Positions 54,138-62,400 of a stretch of DNA of 64,000 nucleotides are shown here, in pieces (position 1 is the first letter of the stretch; every line of letters starts with the position of its first letter). This DNA comes from Verrucomicrobiia bacterium (GTDB lineage Bacteria > Verrucomicrobiota > Verrucomicrobiia > Limisphaerales > CAIMTB01), in assembly GCA_019634625.1 (NCBI GenBank), contig JAHCBA010000006.1, forward strand, positions 62,001 through 126,000, read 5' to 3'. Both the position numbers and the translations under genes were made by a program. The notes under the pieces are model-generated. The model saw nothing but the letters and a program-made list of their open reading frames with translations, was not told the DNA's origin and did not search any database.

Positions 54138-57029
54138 ATGAACGGGGAAGGGTCGATGACCAGCGGCGTACCCGGGATGGCGGCGACGATGCGGGGTCCG
54201 GAACCCATTCGGGTGGCGCCGGTCTGCCGGAGTTCGGATGCGGCGGCGAAGATCGAGTTGTTCCGGTCGCTATTCCGGGGGCGCGAGGATGTCTATCCGC
54301 GCCGGTTCGAGAGTCGGCGGACCGGGCGCTCGGGGTATCAGCCGGCGTGTGGCAACGAGTGGGTGCGGGGCATCTGCGAGAAGCCGCGCATCCGGTGTTC
54401 CGAGTGTCCGCATCGGCGGTATCTGCCGGTGACGGGGGAGGTGGTGCGGTGGCACCTGAGCGGGAGGGACGCGGAGGGGGCGCCCTTCGTGATGGGGCTC
54501 TATCCGATGCTGGCAGACGAGACGTGTTGCGTGCTGGTGCTGGATCTCGATGGCGAGGCGTGGGTCGAGGACGCGGCGACATTGCGCGAGGTGTGCCGGA
54601 GACAGGGGCTTCCGGTGGCGTTGGAACGATCCCGGTCGGGGAAGGGCGGGCATTTCTGGTTCTTCTTCGAGGAGGCGATCCCGGCGCGCCTGGCAAGGAG
54701 TCTGGGTTCCGCCCTGCTCACCGAGGCGATGGACGTGCGTCCGGACCTTGGACTGGGCTCGTATGACCGGCTGTTCCCGAACCAGGACACGTTGCCGCGG
54801 GGTGGCCTGGGCAATCTGATCGCCCTGCCGTTGCAGCGGGAGGCGCGCGATCGGGGGAACAGTGTCTTCGTGGATGAAGCGCTCGCGGCGTACCCGGATC
54901 AGTGGGCGTTCCTGTCGGGGATCCAAAGGCTGTCCCGTATCGAGGTGGAACGGAGGGTTCGGAAGGCGGAGGCGACGGACCGGGTGATCGGCGTGGTGCG
55001 GGCGATGCCGGAGCCGGACGAGACCCTCGAGCCATGGCTCAGGGTGCCGTCGCGGAAACGGCGTGATCCGCCTCTGACCGGACCCATGCCGTCGAGGATG
55101 GAACTGGTGTTGTCCGACCAGATCTACCTGGCGAAACCAGCGCTGCCGCCCGGGTTGCGCAACCGGCTGGTGCGGCTGGCGGCCTTTCAGAATCCCCTGT
55201 TCTACAAGGCCCAGGCCATGCGGCTGCCCACCGCGCAACTGCCGCGGGTGGTGGCGTGTGCCGAGGATCTGCCAGGCCATCTCGGGTTGCCGCGGGGGTG
55301 CCTGGGCGACGTGGAGGCCCTGCTGCATTCCCTGGGCATCGAACCGGTCATCCGGGACGAGCGGAATGCGGGTTGTCCGATCGGAGCACGGTTCCAGGGG
55401 ACGTTGAGGGAGGAGCAGCAGGAGGCGGCGGAGGCGCTGCTGCGCCACGACACGGGGGTTCTGGCGGCGACGACGGCGTTCGGGAAGACGGTGGTGGCGG
55501 CGTGGCTCATTGCGGCGCGTGGGGTGAACACGCTGGTGCTGGTCCATCGAAGGCAGCTCCTCGAACAATGGGTTGAGCGGTTGGCGACGTTTCTCGGTGT
55601 CCCGGCAAAGGACATCGGGCGGCTGGGTGGGGGGAGGCGCCGACTGACCGGCGTGTTGGATGTGGCCCTGATTCAGAGCCTGGTGCGGCGCGATGAGGTG
55701 CGCGACGCGGTGGCGGACTACGGGCACCTCGTGGTGGACGAATGTCATCACCTGCCGGCGCAGAGCTTCGAACGCGTCGCCCGCCGGGCGAAGGCCCGCT
55801 TCGTCACCGGCCTGTCCGCCACGGTGGCGCGACGCGACGGCCATGAACCGATCGTCTTCATGGAGTGCGGGCCGGTGCGGCACCGGGTGGACGCGCGACA
55901 GCAGGCGGCGGTGCGTCCCTTCACCCATGAGGTGTTGGTCCGGCCCACCGGGTTTCAACCGCGCGAGTCGTCCGAGTCCGACCCGGGGGCGGCGTTCCGC
56001 GAGCTGATCGGGGCCTTGTCCAGGGATGCGGCCCGGAACGCCATGATCCGCGACGACATCCTGGGCGCGGTGGCGGCGGGCCGATCGGTGCTGGTGGTGA
56101 CCGAGCGGACGGATCATCTCGAGGCGCTGGCGGGCGGATTGCGGGAGGCGGTGCCGCACGCGGTCGTGCTGCGCGGCGGGTTGGGAAGGCGGGCGTTGCG
56201 GGATGCCATGAACGGCCTGTCCGGGGTGCCCGACGGGAAGGGCCTCCTGCTGCTGGCGACGGGCAGCTACATCGGGGAGGGGTTCGACGATCCGCGGCTG
56301 GACACGCTGTTCCTGACCATGCCGGTGTCGTGGCGTGGAACCGTGGCCCAGTACTGCGGGCGGTTGCACCGGTTGCACGACGGCAAACGGGCGGTGCGGG
56401 TGTACGACTACGCCGACCTCGACATTCCCGTGCTGAGCCGGATGTTCGACCGTCGATGCCGCGGCTACGAGGCGATCGGCTACACGATCCTGCTGCCGGC
56501 CAGCGCGATGGCGGGGTGGCCCGCCGACGTGCCTCTGCCGGTCGATGCCGCATGGAAACACGACCATTCGGAGAGCATCCGGCGGTTGGTGCGGGACGGG
56601 GTGGATGCGACGCTGGGGAGATTGTTTGCGGGAGCGTCTTCGCCACCGGCACCGGATGCGGAAGGCGAGGCGCGGGCGCGGAGTGCGGCGGAGGCGTTCC
56701 TGTACCGGCGGTTGGAGACGCTGCCTGAGACGAGGGGGCGTTTCCGCCTGAACGCCGATCTTCCGATCGCCTTCGACGGCCGCGGTTGCATGGAGGTGGA
56801 TCTGCTCGATGCCGGGGCGCGGCTGGTTGTGGAACTCGACGGCGAGCAGCATCTCGGGAATGCCGAGGCGTATCGCCGGGACCGGCGCAAGGACGCCCTG
56901 CTCCAGGAAAACGGGTACCGTGTGCTGCGATTCCTGACGGAGGATCTCAGCGTGCGACTGGATGCGATCCTCGACGCGATACTTCGTGCGGTGGCGGGTA
57001 TGCGAAGATCCACAACCCCGCACTGTTGA
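54138..57029 (+). CDS. TOTE-type primase-helicase-nuclease fusion
   Basis: 963 aa. TOTE proteins are predicted conflict-system effectors combining an archaeo-eukaryotic primase, an SF2 helicase and an endonuclease. Here: a Cys-rich zinc cluster (Cys71, 80, 87, 90, His92) before the primase; primase core with DLD (136-138) and SGKGGH (167-172); helicase with Walker A AFGKT (447-451), DECHH (534-538), SAT (560-562) and QYCGRLHR (738-745); and a C-terminal DUF559/Vsr-type nuclease (about 845-950) with Glu886, ELDGEQH (899-905), Asp915 and Lys918. Start could also be ATG 54156, which has a better GGGGAAGGG upstream. Repeats flank it on both sides. Single-gene layout; no adjacent regulator is apparent except the nucleotidyltransferase pair 1.4 kb away. 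Confidence 0.88.
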   Translation: MNGEGSMTSGVPGMAATMRGPEPIRVAPVCRSSDAAAKIELFRSLFRGREDVYPRRFESRRTGRSGYQPACGNEWVRGICEKPRIRCSECPHRRYLPVTGEVVRWHLSGRDAEGAPFVMGLYPMLADETCCVLVLDLDGEAWVEDAATLREVCRRQGLPVALERSRSGKGGHFWFFFEEAIPARLARSLGSALLTEAMDVRPDLGLGSYDRLFPNQDTLPRGGLGNLIALPLQREARDRGNSVFVDEALAAYPDQWAFLSGIQRLSRIEVERRVRKAEATDRVIGVVRAMPEPDETLEPWLRVPSRKRRDPPLTGPMPSRMELVLSDQIYLAKPALPPGLRNRLVRLAAFQNPLFYKAQAMRLPTAQLPRVVACAEDLPGHLGLPRGCLGDVEALLHSLGIEPVIRDERNAGCPIGARFQGTLREEQQEAAEALLRHDTGVLAATTAFGKTVVAAWLIAARGVNTLVLVHRRQLLEQWVERLATFLGVPAKDIGRLGGGRRRLTGVLDVALIQSLVRRDEVRDAVADYGHLVVDECHHLPAQSFERVARRAKARFVTGLSATVARRDGHEPIVFMECGPVRHRVDARQQAAVRPFTHEVLVRPTGFQPRESSESDPGAAFRELIGALSRDAARNAMIRDDILGAVAAGRSVLVVTERTDHLEALAGGLREAVPHAVVLRGGLGRRALRDAMNGLSGVPDGKGLLLLATGSYIGEGFDDPRLDTLFLTMPVSWRGTVAQYCGRLHRLHDGKRAVRVYDYADLDIPVLSRMFDRRCRGYEAIGYTILLPASAMAGWPADVPLPVDAAWKHDHSESIRRLVRDGVDATLGRLFAGASSPPAPDAEGEARARSAAEAFLYRRLETLPETRGRFRLNADLPIAFDGRGCMEVDLLDAGARLVVELDGEQHLGNAEAYRRDRRKDALLQENGYRVLRFLTEDLSVRLDAILDAILRAVAGMRRSTTPHC

Positions 57030-57061
57030 GCGGCGCACCCGGGAGTCGGCGAGCAACCCCC

Positions 57062-57141
57062 GGGGTCACATCTCTGAATTTGACATTTGGCTCCCTCTCA
57101 GGCGCCACGACCTGATTTGTCAAATTCACAGATCTGACCCC
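57062..57141. repeat. palindromic REP-like element, family GGGGTCA, copy 2
   Basis: 80 bp: GGGGTCACATCTCTGAATTT on the left, TTCACAGATCTGACCCC on the right, nearly identical to copy 3 at 58156-58235 (differences at only a few positions) and in the same orientation. It starts 33 nt after the stop of the TOTE-type gene. Confidence 0.85.
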
Positions 57142-57433
57142 GGGTCCGCTCCCACTTGCCAGTGCGCGCGTACACGGTGCAGGGCCAGTACACGTTACCC
57201 CTGAATCGGCGTCGGGATCGGAACCGAAATGGATGACCTGGGTCTTTGACACGAGAGACTTGATCGGGGCCATGCGACCATCGATGACCTACGGTGGGAA
57301 TCCCTGAGCGGCGGATGATCGACCGGACCGAAGCGATACCGATTCCGATACCGACCCCGATCCGACCATCAAGCCGGGGAAGCGCGCACCACTGGAGGCT
57401 CGAACCGCTCCAGGGAGTGGCCAGGATCCGGGA

Positions 57434-57536
57434 GAAACCCGGAGGGTTTCCAGAGATTAGCCGGGGGTCGAGCCCGGCTCCGCGGGTTCGACCCCCGGGA
57501 AAAGGCCCACACCGCACACGACCCCGCCAGGGGTCG
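57434..57536. repeat. cluster of three hairpins
   Basis: Three separate perfect stems: GAAACCC/GGGTTTC (57434-57440, 57444-57450), CCGGGGGTCGA/TCGACCCCCGG (57461-57471, 57488-57498) and CGACCCC/GGGGTCG (57519-57525, 57530-57536). The region 57142-57589 holds no gene that I can support; it also contains a CGATACCGATTCCGATACCG simple-repeat tract at about 57331-57358. Confidence 0.6.
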
Positions 57537-57589
57537 TAGAACTTGTCCTCGTCCTCGAACCGGCAGACCCGTCCCCAATCCCCAACCCG

Positions 57590-58145
57590 TTGGGTGTCCC
57601 GGCTTCAGCCGGCTGCGACCCCACCATCCCATCCCGCCGCGTCGCGCAGCTCTCCCCTTCCAATCCTCATGCCCCGACACGCTGAAGCGTGGACACCCAA
57701 CCGCCCGTCCCCAATCCCCAACCCGTTTGGTGTGCCGGCTTCAGCCGGCCGCGACACCCTCCTCTCCCATCCCGCCGCGTCACGCAGCTCTCCCCTTCCA
57801 ATCGTCATGCCCCGACACGCTGAAGCGTGGACACCCAACCGCCCGTCCCCAAACCCCCGACCCGTTGGGTGTCCCGGCTTCAGCCGGTCGCGGCACCCTC
57901 CCCTGCCATCCCGCCGCGTCGCGCAGCGCTCCCCTTCCAATCCTCATGCCCCGACACGCTGAAGCGTGGACACCCAACCGCCCGTCCCCAATCCCCGACC
58001 CGTTGGGTGTCCCGGCTTCAGCCGGTCGCGGCACCCTCCCCTGCCATCCCGCCGCGTCGCGCAGCGCTCCCCTTCCAATCGTCATGCCCCGACACGCTGA
58101 AGCGTGCACACCCAACCGCCCGTCCCCAATCCCCGACCCGTTGGG
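57590..58145. repeat. tandem array of four TTGGGTGT palindromes
   Basis: Four consecutive units, starting at 57590, 57726, 57865 and 58003 (period about 136-139 bp), each opening with TTGGGTGT.CCGGCTTCAGCC and closing with CACGCTGAAGCGTG.ACACCCAA, then a spacer of about 25 bp (CCGCCCGTCCCCAATCCCC). A fifth start at 58141 is cut off by repeat copy 3 at 58156. The outer arms match the palindromes at 49095 and 49211, whereas the inner GGCTTCAGCC hairpin differs. Units are nearly identical over most of their length, indicating recent tandem amplification. Confidence 0.85.
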
Positions 58146-58155
58146 TGCGAGCCCA

Positions 58156-58235
58156 GGGGTCAGATCTCTGAATTTGACATTTGGCTCCCTATCAGGCGCC
58201 ACGACTTGATTTGTCAAATTCACAGATCTGACCCC
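58156..58235. repeat. palindromic REP-like element, family GGGGTCA, copy 3
   Basis: 80 bp, GGGGTCAGATCTCTGAATTT to TTCACAGATCTGACCCC, nearly identical to copy 2. Copies 2 and 3 bracket the hairpin cluster and the tandem array in direct orientation. It abuts the partial 157-bp element copy G with only a GGGTCCGTTCCGGGTCCGTC linker. Confidence 0.88.
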
Positions 58236-58251
58236 GGGTCCGTTCCGGGTC

Positions 58252-58360
58252 CGTCGTCGGAGGGCTGGGTTCCACGAGGGCGCAACGGTGTGGAGCGTTG
58301 AGGACTCGCGGAGCTCGTCCCTCCGATTCTTTGCCTCCTCTCCCACAACTCCGGGATGCA
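58252..58360. repeat. 157-bp palindromic element, copy G (5' truncated)
   Basis: About 109 bp from GGAGGGCTGGGTTCCACGAG to CCGGGATGCA, same orientation as copies A and C. The left end is missing where it meets repeat copy 3. The small gene of the nucleotidyltransferase pair starts 57 nt downstream. Confidence 0.82.
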
Positions 58361-58416
58361 CCGGTCTCGCTGTTCGTTTCTTGCCACCCGTGGATGGCCG
58401 GGTGGAGGCTTGGGTC

Positions 58417-58611
58417 ATGGATGCGAACCCGCCGCCCGGTGTGGCGATGCACCGGCCCCGAGTAAGCCGTGTGGCCCAGGCTTCGCTGCAGGCCGAGATC
58501 GAACGCGTCGCAGCGATGACGATCGAGGAGCGGGTGCGGGCCGCGCTCTCGATGGGGGACCGGTTTGCCTGGATTTCGCCTGTTCCGATCGACGCCAGGA
58601 GGAAGGGCTGA
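58417..58611 (+). CDS. small partner of the nucleotidyltransferase
   Basis: 64 aa. ATG 58417 is preceded by GGAGG at good spacing. The protein is short and helical, with IERVAAMTIEERVRAALSMG at about 31-50; comparable 60-90 aa proteins with an M-T/S-P/I-EER helix are frequently found just before DUF6036/AbiEii-like nucleotidyltransferase genes. Its stop is 3 nt before the next start, so the two are one operon. Likely an antitoxin-like partner, by context; no DNA-binding motif is evident. In-frame GTG at 58390 is possible but would run closer to the repeat. Confidence 0.6.
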   Translation: MDANPPPGVAMHRPRVSRVAQASLQAEIERVAAMTIEERVRAALSMGDRFAWISPVPIDARRKG

Positions 58612-58614
58612 GGG

Positions 58615-59178
58615 ATGCCGGATCCCGAGTCGATCATTGAGGTTGCGGAGGGGGTCGCCCGAATTCTGGAAGCGCGCGGCGTGGGAGCCGTGGTGATTGG
58701 CGGAGTGGCCCTGGCCGCCCACCGTTATGTGCGGTTCACGGACGATCTGGACCTGGCGGTGAGCATCGAGCGGGATGCGCTGCATGCGGTTGCGGACGCG
58801 ATACGCGGTCAAGGCCATTCCGTGGCGGTTCGGGATCCCGATCTGGACGACCCGCTGGGGGGGGTCATGGATGTCACGGGCCGGTTCGGTCAGGTGCAGG
58901 TGATCAACTACGGTGGACGGTTTCCGGCGGTGATCGATGATGCGCTGCGAGAGGCGACCCAGACGATTCGGCCGGGGAGTCCGCTGCGGCTGGTGCCGCT
59001 TCCACACCTGGTCGCTTTGAAACTCTATGCCGGGGGTCACAAGTCCAAGGCCGACATCGCCGAACTCCTGCGCCGCAACCCGGAGATCGATGTGGACGGG
59101 CTGCGGAAGCTTTGCCGCCGGTACCGCCTGCCCGGGCTCGACGAGCTTTTGCGCGACGAGGGCCTGGTGTCCCCGTGA
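58615..59178 (+). CDS. MNT/AbiEii-like nucleotidyltransferase
   Basis: 187 aa with the nucleotidyltransferase signature GGVALAAHRYVRFTDDLDL (Gly29-Gly30, Asp44, Asp46), the pattern of DUF6036 and AbiEii/MNT toxin-type enzymes that transfer nucleotides to proteins or tRNA. The rest is helical, with LVALKLYAGGHKSKAD typical of the C-terminal part of this family. It lies 3 nt after its small partner. Standing between a repeat island and a giant exported gene, it may be an accessory toxin or a free-standing enzyme. The third carboxylate cannot be fixed by eye. Confidence 0.78.
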   Translation: MPDPESIIEVAEGVARILEARGVGAVVIGGVALAAHRYVRFTDDLDLAVSIERDALHAVADAIRGQGHSVAVRDPDLDDPLGGVMDVTGRFGQVQVINYGGRFPAVIDDALREATQTIRPGSPLRLVPLPHLVALKLYAGGHKSKADIAELLRRNPEIDVDGLRKLCRRYRLPGLDELLRDEGLVSP

Positions 59179-59464
59179 GATCCTCTGCCACGCTGGACTG
59201 GCTCGTTCCGGCGGCTGTTCGGCCCGGGGGAATGGCGAATCGTAAGGGGGGGTGAGTTCCTGATCATGGCTGTCCTCCAGGCCTGCCGCCGCCGATACGG
59301 CCGGTGGTTCAGGTGTCCCCGCGTGCCCATCCCCAGGCGGGCCGCCATCCTGCCCACCGTCATCGTCGGTTCCGCCCACAACTCCGGGATCCACTGCGCC
59401 GCGGCCGGGCATGATCAATTTGTGTGACGCTGAGCTTTATCCTGTGTTATGGCTCGGCACTGTC
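59179..59464. other. intergenic region upstream of the giant exported gene
   Basis: 286 nt with no gene that I can support. A short tract at 59375-59393 (CCCACAACTCCGGGATCCA) resembles the end of the 157-bp palindrome in degenerate form. TTGTGTGACGCTGAGCTTTA at 59420-59439 is the most AT-rich part and is a possible promoter zone for the downstream gene; no unambiguous boxes were seen. Confidence 0.4.
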
Positions 59465-62400
59465 ATGCATTCCATTCGGCGTGGGGTGGCGTCGGGATTC
59501 CCTTGGTGCGTCCTCGGGTTGTTCTTCTGCCTGAATGGTCCGATCCAGGGTCACGGGCAGGCCGCCGCTGGCGCCGGGCCCCGGCTGTCCATCCGGGCGC
59601 TCGATGCCTTCGATTTCCGCCTGTCATGGCCGGCCGAACCGGCGGGATTCGGGGTGGAGGAAGCCGCCTCGCTGTTGCCGCCGATCGCGTGGACTCCCGT
59701 CTCGGCGACCCCGGCGGTGGAGGCCGGGGAGATGACGGTGCGCCTCGCGTTCGGACCGCAGGCGCGGTTCTTCCGGCTGCGGACCATGACAGCTCCGCTC
59801 ACGACGATCGCCTCGACGTCGCCCGCCCGGGGCGAGAGCGGCGTGGCCGTGACGCGCGAGACCGTCGTGCGTTTCTCCGCTCCGCTGGCGGCCTCCGCGC
59901 AGATCACGACGGATCAGTTCCATGCGGAGTTTGGCGGACGCCGGATCCTCGGCCGGGTCGAGATCGGCGGCGACCGGCGCACGGCCACTCTGTTCCATCT
60001 GGAACCGCTCCCTGGCAGCGCGCGCATCCGGGTCACGTTGATGGGCGAGGGGTTGACCGACGGGCTGGGCCGTCCGCTGGACGCCAATGGCGACGGGGAA
60101 CCGGGCGGCACGGCGGTGTTCGATTTCACCACGCTCAGCCTGAGCAGCGTGCCGAACACGGCAGTGACCGGGCGGGTGTTGGCTTCGGAGACCGGCCTTG
60201 GGCCCGACGGACAGCCCATCAACCGTCCCCTCGCCGGCGCGATCGTCACGCTCGACGGACGGGAGCAATCGGTCCGCGCGACCACGGAGGAGGACGGGAG
60301 CTTCATCTTGAGCCCGGTGCCGGCGGGGGAGTTCTTCGTGCATATCGATGGCCGGACCGCCGAGGGCAGCGCGTATCCGAACGGATCGTTCTATCCGTCG
60401 GTCGGCAAGTCGTGGACCGCGGTGGCGGGAAGGACCAACCTGGCGGGCGGCACCGGGGAGGTCTATCTGCCGCGGATCATCGCGGGCACGCTGCAACCGG
60501 TCAGCATGACGGCGGACACGGAGATCGCGTTTCCCGCGGAGACCCTTCGGGAGCACCCGGAACTGGCCGGGGTCACGGTGACGGTCCCCGCCAACGCGCT
60601 GTTTGCCGATGACGGACGCCGCGGCGGGTTGGCGGGGATCGCGCCGGTGCCTTCGGATCGACTGCCCGGACTGTTGCCCGTAGGACTGGGGTTCCCCCTG
60701 GTCATCACCATCCAGACCGACGGCGCGCTCAACTTCGACAGGCCCGCGCCGGTCCGCTTTCCGAACCTCCCCGATCCTGTCACGGGGGAGGTCCTGCCGC
60801 CCGGGGCAAAGACGGGCCTGTGGAGTTTCAACCACGACACCGGGCGATGGGAGCTCCAGGGATCGATGACCATCAGCGCCGACGGGCGCCTCGCGGTGAG
60901 CGACCCGGGCGTGGGCGTCACGGCGCCCGGGTGGCATGGGACCAATCCAAACACCGAGGGGGGCGGCGGAGGCGGTGGAGGCCCGCGGAATCCGCGGGAT
61001 CCGCGGGATCCCGACGACCCGGACGATCCGGACGACGATCCGGTCGATCCCTGCGATCTCGAGCGCAAGAAGCTGCTGCTTTCCGATGGCCAGTGCGCCT
61101 TGTCGCTGCTCTCGGCGATTCCGGTGTTTGGTTGCGGGGTGAGTTTCTTCGCGGGCGGCGTGAGTGCAGCCGCCGATTGTGCGGTCGATTACGATTCCTG
61201 CGGAGGTTCGGTGCTGGGCAATGTGGCGACGAGCCTGATCGGGTGTGTTCCGGTGATTGGCGGGGCGACTTCGGCTTCGATGACCTGCCTGTTTGGGCGC
61301 GAGAACGCCTATGTGCGCTATCGGTTGTGCCGCGACGCCCCGCGGTCGGTGTTGGCGCTGCACGGCCTCGATCCCAGGCCATCGGTGGTCGTGCCTCCGG
61401 GCGCCATTCCCTCGGGACTGCTCTTCGAACAGGCGCGACTTTGGTCCGACTCGGCGGATTTCTTCGCGGCGCTGTACGGAAGTTCCAAGTGGAGTGTCAT
61501 CCCTCCCGAAGGCGCCGTCGCCGCGCATGCGATCCTCGGTGCCGTCCGGCAGGCGAGCCAGATCTCGAGTCCCGCGGGTGTCCGCATTTCGCCGGAAGAA
61601 CGGGACGCGATTGTGGCCATGCCCCGTCCGCCTGGGATCGCGATGAGCGACGTCCTAGCGGTGATCGACCGGAAGGACCGGATGAACGCCGGGTTGCTCA
61701 CCCCGGCCGAGTTGAACCTGCCGGCGATCCGCGAGACGGCGGAGACGCTCCTTCAGACGGCGCTGACCCTTGAGGCCCGGGGCTGGGAGACGACTCTCGA
61801 CTACTTCGAACACGCTCTGAAGCTGGCGGACGATCAGGATGCGGCCTTTCACGGTCACCGTTCCGCGGGCGGTCGCGCCGCCCTCGCCTCGCCCTCGCCC
61901 ACCTCGGCGCGGCCGTATGAACTTCGTCCGTCGGTGTTCTACAAGATCACCAACACGCAGAACGGCTTTGCCCAGCGCGGACGTCTCGGGCCCAACGGCG
62001 AGTTCAACAGCCTGATTCTCGTCGCCGAGGCGATTTACCTCGTTCAATACGCAGACCCGCACTCTCTCGAGACTGCGGTCACCGTGTTCCGAGCCGCTCG
62101 GGCCGGGAATTTCACCACGATCCCGCGCGCCATCTTTTCTCCGGAGGATTCCGCGGATTCCGACGGCGACGGCCTCCCTGACGATCTCGAGGACGTTCTC
62201 GGCACCAACCCGGCCAACCCGGACACCGACGGCGACGGGATCCCGGATGGCGTGGAGGTGCGGAACGGAACGGATCCACTCGACGGCCTGCCCATGGCGA
62301 CCGGGGTCCTGGCTTCGGTGGACACTCCGGGGACCGCAATGGACCTCGGGATCGGGAACCAACTGGCGGTGGTGGCGGATCAGTCGCAGGGGATCGCCGT

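Noticed and set aside
57461-57498. tRNA-like sequence with a GGTTCGA motif
   Set aside because: It is one 11-bp hairpin; no acceptor, D or anticodon arms can be built around it.
57590-58145. Possible CRISPR array
   Set aside because: The units are about 138 bp, almost identical along their whole length, and palindromic; there are no short direct repeats separated by distinct spacers and no cas genes.
59624-61528. Minus-strand open frame of 634 codons opposite the giant exported gene
   Set aside because: The plus-strand frame has a signal peptide, Ig-like and calcium-repeat domains; the minus frame is featureless and basic.
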